DNA from: an uncultured Ruminococcus sp. | GTDB taxonomy: Bacteria > Bacillota > Clostridia > Oscillospirales > Ruminococcaceae | Assembly: GCA_947177205.1 (NCBI GenBank) | Contig: CAMWTO010000002.1 | Coordinates: 1-47,129 of the forward strand | Direction: 5' to 3' | DNA length: 47,129 nucleotides | Part shown: piece after piece, positions 27,949-36,538 of the stretch | How positions within the stretch are numbered: position 1 is the stretch's first letter | How the letters are laid out: each line of letters opens with the position of its first letter | Notes under the pieces: generated by a model | Told to the model about the DNA's origin: nothing | Seen by the model: only the letters and a program-made list of their open reading frames with translations | Databases searched by the model: none | Position numbers and translations under genes: made by a program

Positions 27949-29589
27949 TTATTGCCATGTCAGAATAAATTCTTCGTCTGGATTGTCAAAAATTTCCAGG
28001 TTATGCCGGATTGTTTCAATGCAGGACGAACGGATCTTATAAGTCGGAATGTCATTGCATGCAATGATTCCGTTGAGAGCACTGGTCTGATAGAATGTGA
28101 TTTTGTAATTTTCTTTGCCGTCCTGTGTACGCAGGGAAATTTCTACATCCGGATCACCGGCAGGCAGTTCTGTTTCAAAGAATAATTCGTCACCATAGAT
28201 ATTTAATAAAAATCTGTAAAGCAGACGAAAACGTTCCGTGTCACAAGTTTCGCCGTTTTTTGTGACGGTGTAATCAGATGCCTCTGTACCAGTTCCGGAG
28301 AAATGCAATTCCTGGGAATCTGTCACAATATCCAGATCCGCAATATCCCATACATACGTATTGAAGATATTCGCCGAGTGGATATCCCCCGGCAGAACGG
28401 AAGTCCAGACGGCACGGGATTCTGATACACCATAGAGCAGATTCACGCCTTCCAGATACGCATAATAAGCCGCTGTGCCGTTCTCCGTGGTATACGAATT
28501 TCCGAAATGCAGGATATACTGATTGCTGTCATTACACTGCATGGTTACCGTGCAGAACGGATGATCTATGCCGGCACGGATCAGATCACTTTCTGACGGA
28601 TGAATCTGTGCAACTTCCACGGCAGTCAGTCCGAACATGCTGCTGATAATATCAGAAGATTTCTCGACATTCAGGAATACTGGGACAGGTTCTATCATTT
28701 TGTGATGGGATGCCGTTCCGCCGACAGTATCATCCGACGCTGTTTCTTCATCATATTCCAGAACAATATCATAATCCAGATTTTCCCTGGCAATCCGGAG
28801 TGTTTCCACAATAGGCTGATTCTCCTCGCCGGGATCTTCCAGGATGGTACTGGACACAAAAGAACTGCTTGCTTTCTGATAATTCGCCATGAGGGAAGTC
28901 TTTACCAGATACAAATTTTGATTGATCAGACAGTATGTTGCAGAATTATCCATCGGGAACGGATTCCCGACGGAGAATGCAAAATCCGTGTCGTCCGTGT
29001 AATGCATGATAACATCTGCAAGCGGCTGATCCAGTCCGTATTTAGACAGTTCAGAATCCGGGATATTTTCAGTCACGAGAGAATTTGCAGATAATTCACT
29101 TGCGTTATTGACCAAAGTAGAAATCAATCCCGTATCAAGCGTAACATCTTCCAATCCCTCGATAGTATAGATGGCATTGGATTCGTCTATTGCGGGTGTC
29201 TGGAGATAGACTCTGAAATTTTCAGAATTACCAGAATGAGAGATTTCAATTTCCTGGAGATCCTCTGATTTTTCGGGATTTACTAGAATGGCTTTGTCTT
29301 CATCATCCAGTAACTGTTCTGCAAGGGAATCTGTATCAATCGGCTGGGAATCTTCCTGCTGTTTGCTGAGCAGCAGAAGGATTGTCAGTGCAGCTCCAAG
29401 AATCACCAAAACAAGAATCCCGGCAATTAGGATTTTCAGATTCCGGGACATGCCCTGTTTCACTGTTCCGGTATTCTGATTTGCAGAAACAGGGGAGTCC
29501 GCAAAAAATGTGTCCATCCCTGCATCTGTTGTCTCATTTTCGGCGATATATACCGGCTTTTCCTGATTTTTTTCTTGTTTTTCACTCAT
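27949..29589 (-). CDS. DUF4340-like membrane-anchored protein
   Basis: Cytosolic N-terminus, one TM helix, large extracytoplasmic region; encoded directly after GldG-like protein. Confidence 0.7.
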   Translation of the reverse strand: MSEKQEKNQEKPVYIAENETTDAGMDTFFADSPVSANQNTGTVKQGMSRNLKILIAGILVLVILGAALTILLLLSKQQEDSQPIDTDSLAEQLLDDEDKAILVNPEKSEDLQEIEISHSGNSENFRVYLQTPAIDESNAIYTIEGLEDVTLDTGLISTLVNNASELSANSLVTENIPDSELSKYGLDQPLADVIMHYTDDTDFAFSVGNPFPMDNSATYCLINQNLYLVKTSLMANYQKASSSFVSSTILEDPGEENQPIVETLRIARENLDYDIVLEYDEETASDDTVGGTASHHKMIEPVPVFLNVEKSSDIISSMFGLTAVEVAQIHPSESDLIRAGIDHPFCTVTMQCNDSNQYILHFGNSYTTENGTAAYYAYLEGVNLLYGVSESRAVWTSVLPGDIHSANIFNTYVWDIADLDIVTDSQELHFSGTGTEASDYTVTKNGETCDTERFRLLYRFLLNIYGDELFFETELPAGDPDVEISLRTQDGKENYKITFYQTSALNGIIACNDIPTYKIRSSCIETIRHNLEIFDNPDEEFILTWQ

Positions 29590-31172
29590 TTGTTTCTTCT
29601 CCTCAGGAATACCCAGACACCGACAGCCGCCACGATAGAAGGAATCATGAAAATCACAACATAGATCACACGCATGCCAGTTGTTGTGATCGTAATTGTT
29701 TCGTTGGTCAGTTCTTTGGAGGCAATCACAAGATTGCTTCCCTTGCCGGAAATCATGTTTGCAGCCGATACCAGATAAGAAGCATTATTATAAGATGCAT
29801 CCTGCATCAGATTGGAATCAGATAATAACATGGAACCTATAACAAGCAGATTGCTTTCATGCGTGATATTATTTTCAACATTCCGGCGACTGGAGCATAC
29901 CATGATATTCTGTGCGCCAACAGGTTCTTTGTTTTTGGATTCTGATTCTGTATTCATCTGATTTAAATACACAGAATCAGAAGTTTTTAGTAATACGGAC
30001 GTGATACCGCTGGATTTGGAATCCCATAACAGGTTAATTGTCCGGCATAGCGGAGCAGCAACCGGGAGGGACGTATTGACCAGACTTGCGCCGGATTTTT
30101 CGTCTGCAACAGTTGCAACAGGGACAGCAACGGCATTGTTGCTGATGGACAGAGCGACCTGCTGTGCGGCGTTGGCGTCGCTTTCCACAGCAATATTTTT
30201 TGTAACCTGAATGCCCCAGGTTTCAAGGAATTCGTCAAGATTGGGCGTATCTGACTGGGTAAAATCAGCGATATAGATTAGATTTCTGTTATAGTCGCCG
30301 TTATTGTATAAAAATGCGGATAAGCTTTCAATGCCGTTTGCTGTGAGATCATTCACAGGTGCAGGCAGAATTAGCATGTCATAGACTTCCGGATCGAGAG
30401 AACCTGTGTACAGATCAATTGCTTGCATGTCATAGCCGTTTTTGAATAATGTCTGTGTGAGCGCATTCAAAGAATTGGTATGATAATTGGCGTTGAATAA
30501 CGGCTGTCCGTTTGCTGTTGTAAGAACACCAACCGTGACCGGGTCTGCATCTGTGACATACATCAGGGCAGAAGTTAAATTCTGTTCACCTTGGAATCCG
30601 GTAATACAATCTTCCAGAGATCCCGTGCCGTAGTAATAATAACGGTAATATTTCTGCTGATCATAAGAGAATAAATTGCCGATATTAACAATACGCATTT
30701 TAGAGTTGTCAGCAGCATCTGAAATCACAATATCGCCTTCTGTCAGCGTACCGGTATAGTCCGCCTGATAGAGATTGACAACATCCGGATTTGTTGTCGG
30801 ATCCACATAGCTTAAATGAATTTTATCAGAATATTGCGCATAGCGAGCCAGGATTTCATGAATCATCTTCATCATTTCATTGCTGCTTTGGAAATTGCTC
30901 TCACTCATGAAAACCGTGAAATTGACTTCTTGATCCAAAGATTTTAGATAATCCATACTTTCCTGGGAGATTTCAAATTTGGCATCTTCCGTCAGGTCTA
31001 ATTTAAGCGGATATTTTTCTACCAGGATGCTGACGAGAACATTCACGATAATCACAACGGCTGTGACGGTGCAGGTGATTGCCGTAGCAACAGCGCCATA
31101 TTTTAATTTTCTGGATTTTCCTGAATTTCCGGATTTTTTTAATTTTTCAGATTTTTCCTGATTTTCAGCCAT
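29586..31172 (-). CDS. GldG-like ABC transporter auxiliary protein
   Basis: TM near both ends; KLDLTEDAKFEISQESMDYLKSLDQEVNFTVFMSE; adjacent to permease and ATPase. Confidence 0.8.
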   Translation of the reverse strand: MAENQEKSEKLKKSGNSGKSRKLKYGAVATAITCTVTAVVIIVNVLVSILVEKYPLKLDLTEDAKFEISQESMDYLKSLDQEVNFTVFMSESNFQSSNEMMKMIHEILARYAQYSDKIHLSYVDPTTNPDVVNLYQADYTGTLTEGDIVISDAADNSKMRIVNIGNLFSYDQQKYYRYYYYGTGSLEDCITGFQGEQNLTSALMYVTDADPVTVGVLTTANGQPLFNANYHTNSLNALTQTLFKNGYDMQAIDLYTGSLDPEVYDMLILPAPVNDLTANGIESLSAFLYNNGDYNRNLIYIADFTQSDTPNLDEFLETWGIQVTKNIAVESDANAAQQVALSISNNAVAVPVATVADEKSGASLVNTSLPVAAPLCRTINLLWDSKSSGITSVLLKTSDSVYLNQMNTESESKNKEPVGAQNIMVCSSRRNVENNITHESNLLVIGSMLLSDSNLMQDASYNNASYLVSAANMISGKGSNLVIASKELTNETITITTTGMRVIYVVIFMIPSIVAAVGVWVFLRRRNK

Positions 31173-31186
31173 TTCTGCACACCTCC

Positions 31187-31891
31187 TCAGCTCCAGCGGC
31201 GTTTCTCAAAAACTCTCACTGTGAAGAAATTAAATAAAATTGCTGTGCTGATGTAAAACAACACACTGGAGAGATTGAAAATACCGCAGGTAAATTCATA
31301 ATATCTTGTATAGAAAGATAAATCATACAGAATATTTTGCAGCCAATCGATTTTGACAAACGATGCGACAATATCAATTAAAAATAAAATACCAAGGCAG
31401 ACAATGCCGCCGATTGCCGCAACAAGCTGATTCTCCGTCAGGGAAGAAACAAACAAGCCAATTGCAATAAATGCAGATCCTACGAGCAGAATTGCAAGAT
31501 AATTCGAAAGAACTGTCATCCATGCCACAGTGCCGTATAAGCTCAGGATAAAACCATAGATAAAAATAATGCTCACGGCGGTTGTGAATACTGTCAGTGC
31601 TGCAAAATATTTGCCTAAGACAATCCCGGTCAGTGACACCGGTGCCGTTAATAAGCCTTGTTCGGTTCTTTGTTTTTTCTCCTCACTGAACAGGCGCATT
31701 GTCAGAATCGGAATCAAAAAAATACTGATAAAGAACAGTGTGGAGAATACGCCGGACAGATCCGTAGATCCCACAGCGATGTTATCCAGTGTAAAGAACA
31801 GTCCTGCGAAAATGTAAAACACTGCTAAAAAGATATAAGCAATGCTTGACGAAAAAAAAGCACCAATTTCTCTTCTGTAAATCGCTCCCAT
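31187..31891 (-). CDS. ABC transporter permease (GldF-like, ABC-2 type)
   Basis: IYRREIGAFFSSSIAYIFLAVFYIFAGLFF...MRLFSEEKKQRTEQGLLTAPVS. Confidence 0.85.
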   Translation of the reverse strand: MGAIYRREIGAFFSSSIAYIFLAVFYIFAGLFFTLDNIAVGSTDLSGVFSTLFFISIFLIPILTMRLFSEEKKQRTEQGLLTAPVSLTGIVLGKYFAALTVFTTAVSIIFIYGFILSLYGTVAWMTVLSNYLAILLVGSAFIAIGLFVSSLTENQLVAAIGGIVCLGILFLIDIVASFVKIDWLQNILYDLSFYTRYYEFTCGIFNLSSVLFYISTAILFNFFTVRVFEKRRWS

Positions 31892-31908
31892 TATTTTTCA
31901 GCTCCTTT

Positions 31909-32877
31909 CTATCGGAGATCATCCTGCCGGATTCCCTCGCCCATTGTGATTTTAAGAAAGATATCTTCCAATGTCATTTCCATTGTTTTCAGCATCAGAA
32001 TATCCCAGCCGTGTTCTCTTGTGATTTGATTGATATCCCGGCGGATGTCAATCCCTGGTTCTGCCTCGATCTCAAAATCGTAAATATTTTTTTCCCGTTC
32101 CATGTCCGCACGGACATATTTCAATCCGTCAATTGTCCGGATTGCCTGGAGAACTTCGGCTTTGGGTCCGTCAATCCGGGCAATGATCCGGTGATCTGTG
32201 CTGACTTTGTCTGACAGATTTGTTGCCGTGTCATCCGCAGCAACAACACCGTGATTAATGATAATGACCCGGTCGCAGACAGCCTGAATTTCTGACAGGA
32301 TATGCGAGGATAAAATGACAGTGTGATTTTTTCCCAGTCTTTTAATTAATGTCCGGATTTCAATAATCTGTTTCGGGTCAAGTCCGACAGTCGGTTCATC
32401 CAGGATCAGGACGGGGGGATTGTTAATCAAAGCTTGTGCCAGTCCCACACGCTGTTTGTAGCCCTTGGACAGATTCCGGATGAGTCTGTCCTTGACATCA
32501 ATGACTTTGCACAGCGTCATGACATCTTTCAGATGCGAACGACGGGGAAGTTTGCATTTTTTGAGATCAAACATAAAATTCAGATAAGAATAGACCGTCA
32601 TGTCAACATACAAAGGGGGAATTTCCGGCAGATAGCCAATATAAGACTTGGCTTTGATGGGATCTTCCAGAATATCCACGCCATTGATGAGCGCTTGTCC
32701 GGATGTAGAAGAAATATAGCCGGTGAGCATGTTCATTGTGGTGGATTTACCAGCACCGTTAGGTCCTAGAAATCCGAGAATTTCGCCGTCATTGACCGTG
32801 AAACTGATGTCATTGACGGCTTTTTTGTCGCCGTAATGCTTTGTCAGATTTCTGACTTCAATCATGGACTGAATCAC
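31909..32877 (-). CDS. ABC transporter ATP-binding protein (GldA-like)
   Basis: Walker A FLGPNGAGKSTTMNML; signature LSKGYKQRVGLAQALI; Walker B VLILDEPTVGLDP. Confidence 0.95.
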   Translation of the reverse strand: MIQSMIEVRNLTKHYGDKKAVNDISFTVNDGEILGFLGPNGAGKSTTMNMLTGYISSTSGQALINGVDILEDPIKAKSYIGYLPEIPPLYVDMTVYSYLNFMFDLKKCKLPRRSHLKDVMTLCKVIDVKDRLIRNLSKGYKQRVGLAQALINNPPVLILDEPTVGLDPKQIIEIRTLIKRLGKNHTVILSSHILSEIQAVCDRVIIINHGVVAADDTATNLSDKVSTDHRIIARIDGPKAEVLQAIRTIDGLKYVRADMEREKNIYDFEIEAEPGIDIRRDINQITREHGWDILMLKTMEMTLEDIFLKITMGEGIRQDDLR

Positions 32878-32916
32878 TTCCTTAAGATTAAGAAATTTAA
32901 GAAATTAAATTAAAAT

Positions 32917-32950
32917 AAATTAAAATATTAACAGATTAATATTTTAATTT
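32917..32950. repeat. Perfect 15-bp all-A/T inverted repeat with CAGA loop
   Basis: AAATTAAAATATTAA caga TTAATATTTTAATTT between ribF and the ABC gene. Confidence 0.8.
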
Positions 32951-33001
32951 TATTATAATTTTATTTTGTGTCAGGTATGTGACAGGAACAGGAATATTAA
33001 T

Positions 33002-33904
33002 TTAAATTAATTCTAGATCTTTCTGCATCTGTGCTGTCAGTGCCTGGATGGAATCAAATTTCCGTTCCGGTCGGATAAATTTTAATAATTTCACTTGTAG
33101 TTCCATTCCGTACAGATTCCCGGAGAATCCTCGGAGATAGGTTTCAGCCAAGGGAAGCCCCTGATAATGCACGGTCGGTTTCTTCCCGATATTTGTCAGC
33201 GACGGGAATTCTCTGCCATCCGGGAGAATCGTCCGGGAACGATACACACCAAATGCCGGGATTAACTGATTTTCTCGGAAAATCTGGTTGACCGTCGGAA
33301 AACCAATCGTTCTTCCGAGTTGTGCGCCATGATCGACAATTCCATAAATCCGGTAGGGATCGCCTAAGAATTGATTGGCAGTTTCCAGATCTCCGGATGA
33401 TAATAATCTCCGGATTTCTGTGGAAGAAATGATGCAATTACTACTTAGAGTATTTGAATGATGAAAAAATAAATTTTTTACGATATTCACAGCAAATCCG
33501 GCTTGTCTGCCGAATTTCAGAAGATCATCAGAATCACAGGAGGCATTCTTTCCAAAACGGAAATTTTCACCGCATGTCACGCATCCGGCTTGTAATTTCT
33601 CGCAAAGAATCTGTTTTATGAATTCTTTTCCGGACAGATCCCGGATTTTACTGAAATCTTCACAATTCACAGAAAAACCGAAATCCTGCGTCAGCATTTT
33701 GTCTCGGACTTCGGACGGATAAAGAAAACCGCCGGCATGTTTCCGGATTGCTGTTTCTGCCGGAAATGTGAAGACAATCCGTCGGAGCTGACCGGCATCT
33801 GCCGACTGTGCGGCTTGTTTCAGGACAGCCCTGTGCCCCAGATGGATACCGTCAAACAATCCCAATGCAATGGAACTTTTTACAGAATTTTTTAAATTAT
33901 TCAT
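33002..33904 (-). CDS. ribF: Bifunctional riboflavin kinase/FAD synthetase
   Basis: ALGLFDGIHLGHRAVL...GDPYRIYGIVDHGAQLGRTIGFPTVN. Confidence 0.95.
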   Translation of the reverse strand: MNNLKNSVKSSIALGLFDGIHLGHRAVLKQAAQSADAGQLRRIVFTFPAETAIRKHAGGFLYPSEVRDKMLTQDFGFSVNCEDFSKIRDLSGKEFIKQILCEKLQAGCVTCGENFRFGKNASCDSDDLLKFGRQAGFAVNIVKNLFFHHSNTLSSNCIISSTEIRRLLSSGDLETANQFLGDPYRIYGIVDHGAQLGRTIGFPTVNQIFRENQLIPAFGVYRSRTILPDGREFPSLTNIGKKPTVHYQGLPLAETYLRGFSGNLYGMELQVKLLKFIRPERKFDSIQALTAQMQKDLELI

Positions 33905-34848
33905 GTCTGCACCTCATCCGGCGGACAGAGATTCCGGAACACACGCAGACAATTCTGTTCCGGATCTGTCACGGCGATCCCCAGAAAGCCCCCGGGTGTT
34001 GTTCCATAGACAGCATACTGTCCGGCAGCAGGATCTGTTTTTAATTCTGTCAGGCTTAATTTTACGCCATTACGGTATAATTTTGTCTGCAATTCGTTTA
34101 ATCTGATGACGGGAAGATTTTTAAATACTTCCGCAATAGGGTTCAGAATTTTCCGGATTTGATTCTGATCTTGACTTGCAAGTTCCTGGATTTCTTCCAA
34201 TGTGTGGCAGTCATTCAGAGTGAAACCGCCTGCGGCAGTTCTTCTTAAAGAAGTCATTACCGCACCACACCCCAGATTCTGCCCCATGTCATGCAGAAGT
34301 GTCCGGATGTAAGTTCCCTTACTGCAATGAATTTCAACCACACCTGAACCGGAAACAGAATCAAATTCCGGAAAAGAGAGAATTTCCACAGAAACAGCCC
34401 TTGCAGGACGTTCAATTTCTTTTCCCTCTCTTGCCAGTTCATAAAGTCGTTTTCCGTTAACAGAAACAGCGGAATACATGGGGGGGATCTGCATAATATT
34501 TCCGGAGGGAATGGCTTTTAAAATATCCTGCTGTGAGATTCCGGAGAAACTGCGTGTTTCCAGAATTGTCCCGGTAGCATCCTGTGTGTCGCTGACCTGT
34601 CCTAACTGGAATCCGGCGAGATACGTCTTGCTTTCATCCGGTAGAATATGGCAGGCTTTTGTGGCATAGCCTACAAATACCGGGAGAACGCCGGTTGCCA
34701 TTGGGTCAAGTGTTCCGGCATGTCCCAGACGGCGTATTTTTAAAATCCCCCGGAGTTTTGCAATCACATCAAAAGACGTGAATCCGGCAGGCTTATCCAC
34801 ACAAAGAATGCCATTCCAATTATTTTTTGAATTATTATTTTTTATCAT
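33901..34848 (-). CDS. truB: tRNA pseudouridine(55) synthase
   Basis: GILCVDKPAGFTSFDV...RRLGHAGTLDPMATGVLPV. Confidence 0.97.
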   Translation of the reverse strand: MIKNNNSKNNWNGILCVDKPAGFTSFDVIAKLRGILKIRRLGHAGTLDPMATGVLPVFVGYATKACHILPDESKTYLAGFQLGQVSDTQDATGTILETRSFSGISQQDILKAIPSGNIMQIPPMYSAVSVNGKRLYELAREGKEIERPARAVSVEILSFPEFDSVSGSGVVEIHCSKGTYIRTLLHDMGQNLGCGAVMTSLRRTAAGGFTLNDCHTLEEIQELASQDQNQIRKILNPIAEVFKNLPVIRLNELQTKLYRNGVKLSLTELKTDPAAGQYAVYGTTPGGFLGIAVTDPEQNCLRVFRNLCPPDEVQT

Positions 34849-35804
34849 AATGCTTGTTCTACGGCTTTCAGTAGTTTTTCTGTCACTTCCGCACGAGTTC
34901 CACGGAGCAGACAGCCGGCGGCCTTGATGTGACCGCCGCCGCCGAATCCCTGACAGATTGCGGAAACATTGACATCCTTAGCAGAACGCATGGAGACTTT
35001 GTAAACGTCTGGTTCACGTTCCCGGATGGTAATGCCGACTTCAACGCCTTCCGGTTGGAGCGATAGTGCCGTCAGTCCCTCCAGATCCGATTCATCCATC
35101 TGCTGTTCCCGGCACAGATCCAATGTCGCCCAGAGCATTGTGCATTGTCCATCCAGGTAATATTCCATTTGTTGCAGCATGAGAATTTCCGCTTTGATCC
35201 GGGCAGGACTTTTCACATCAAACATTTCCCGGTTAATCAGATCATAACGGATCTGGGGGAATTCCCGCATGATTTCGGCTGCAAACAGATGCGTTTCCGG
35301 CGTAGTATTATCAAATTTAAAACAGCCCGTATCCGTGGACATGCCAGTGAACAGACATTTTGCGATTTGTTGCGTGAATGGGATGTTCATGAAGCGATAG
35401 AGCTTGTATAAAATCTCGCAAGCCGCCGCCGCATGTTCCTCCAGCAAGACAGATTCTGCATAGAGTCTGTTGGAAACATGATGGTCAATACAGAGCTGAA
35501 TGTTTCTGGTGTAGCGTTCTTCCAGATCACCAAGTAATTTTTCGTCCGCAAGATCAACAGAAACAATGGTTTTTGCCGGAAAATTTTCTGAATTTTCAGA
35601 ATTCTCCGGTAATAAAAAAGCAAATCGTTCCGGAATCGGGTCAGAACAAAGCACTTTGGAACGAATCCCCAAAAATTTCAGAACTGCTTGCAGGGAATAC
35701 CCTGCACCGATGCAGTCGCCATCCGGATTTCTGTGGATCAGGATATACACATCCTTGGAATTCCGGAGAAATTCTGCGGTTTCTTTCAGACCGATTCTGT
35801 TCAT
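34845..35804 (-). CDS. nrnA: DHH/DHHA1 phosphoesterase (NrnA-like)
   Basis: ILIHRNPDGDCIGAGYSL; IDHHVSN; GGGHIKAAGC. Confidence 0.9.
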   Translation of the reverse strand: MNRIGLKETAEFLRNSKDVYILIHRNPDGDCIGAGYSLQAVLKFLGIRSKVLCSDPIPERFAFLLPENSENSENFPAKTIVSVDLADEKLLGDLEERYTRNIQLCIDHHVSNRLYAESVLLEEHAAAACEILYKLYRFMNIPFTQQIAKCLFTGMSTDTGCFKFDNTTPETHLFAAEIMREFPQIRYDLINREMFDVKSPARIKAEILMLQQMEYYLDGQCTMLWATLDLCREQQMDESDLEGLTALSLQPEGVEVGITIREREPDVYKVSMRSAKDVNVSAICQGFGGGGHIKAAGCLLRGTRAEVTEKLLKAVEQAL

Positions 35805-36196
35805 GAAATTTCTTCCTCCGAATTTTCAAAATTTTCTGGATTTTCCGGATGATCCCGGAGCTGAATCTGATCTAGTTTTTTTGTTACTTCTGCGCCCCTT
35901 GCAATAGAATCATCTGCGATAAATTCCAGTTCGGGACTTTTGCGCATTTTCAACCGGGAGAACAGTTCTCTCCGGATGAATCCGGCGGCGCTCCGGAGAC
36001 CTTTCACAGACTGCCGGGTGTCTTCCAGACCGTAGAGACTGGATACATAGACTTTGCAGTGTGAACCATCTCCGGCAAGCTCCACACGCACCACAGAGAG
36101 CATCTGGCTGACTCTGGGATCTTTGACGAGGCGGAAAATATCGGTCAGCTCTCTGTGAATATCTTCCGACATACGGTTATTTTTAAAACTTGGCAT
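35801..36196 (-). CDS. rbfA: 30S ribosome-binding factor A
   Basis: NRMSEDIHRELTDIFRLVKDPRVSQMLSVVRVELAGDGSHCKVYVS. Confidence 0.93.
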   Translation of the reverse strand: MPSFKNNRMSEDIHRELTDIFRLVKDPRVSQMLSVVRVELAGDGSHCKVYVSSLYGLEDTRQSVKGLRSAAGFIRRELFSRLKMRKSPELEFIADDSIARGAEVTKKLDQIQLRDHPENPENFENSEEEIS

Positions 36197-36205
36197 AATG
36201 CATTA

Positions 36206-36457
36206 TCATCCTTTCTGTGCAGAGCAATTTTCAGAATCACCGGAAATCTGAATATCCGGGCATTGTCCGAGCAGAATTTTCTTGACGGATTCAAAGAAAA
36301 AAATATCGACCGCACCGAATTCTTCCCAGGCAAGCGCTTCCTCGCAGTACTGGAGCATATCTTTCGTACACATTCTGGTATATTGGCTAGTATACTGCTC
36401 CGGAGACTGTTCCGGAGATTCCAAATTTTTTTCAGCATATTTTCCATGATGTTCCAT
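36206..36457 (-). CDS. Hypothetical 83-aa protein inserted between infB and rbfA
   Basis: Tightly packed in the operon (10 bp before rbfA); GGTGAT upstream of the ATG. Confidence 0.55.
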   Translation of the reverse strand: MEHHGKYAEKNLESPEQSPEQYTSQYTRMCTKDMLQYCEEALAWEEFGAVDIFFFESVKKILLGQCPDIQISGDSENCSAQKG

Positions 36458-36518
36458 GCGATCACCTGCTGTCTGTGTTTGGGATTATTATTTTAATAAT
36501 TCATTCCCCCATGGGGTT

Positions 36519-36538
36519 CAGCCGGATTATTCCGGCTG
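36519..36538 (-). promoter_or_regulatory. Hairpin whose apical loop contains the infB stop codon
   Basis: CAGCCGGA-TTAT-TCCGGCTG; infB stop (36527-36529) lies in the loop. Confidence 0.5.

Noticed and set aside
33905-36000. FMN riboswitch for ribF
   Set aside because: ribF overlaps truB by 4 nt inside an operon, leaving no room for a riboswitch, and no RFN-type conserved boxes were noticed.
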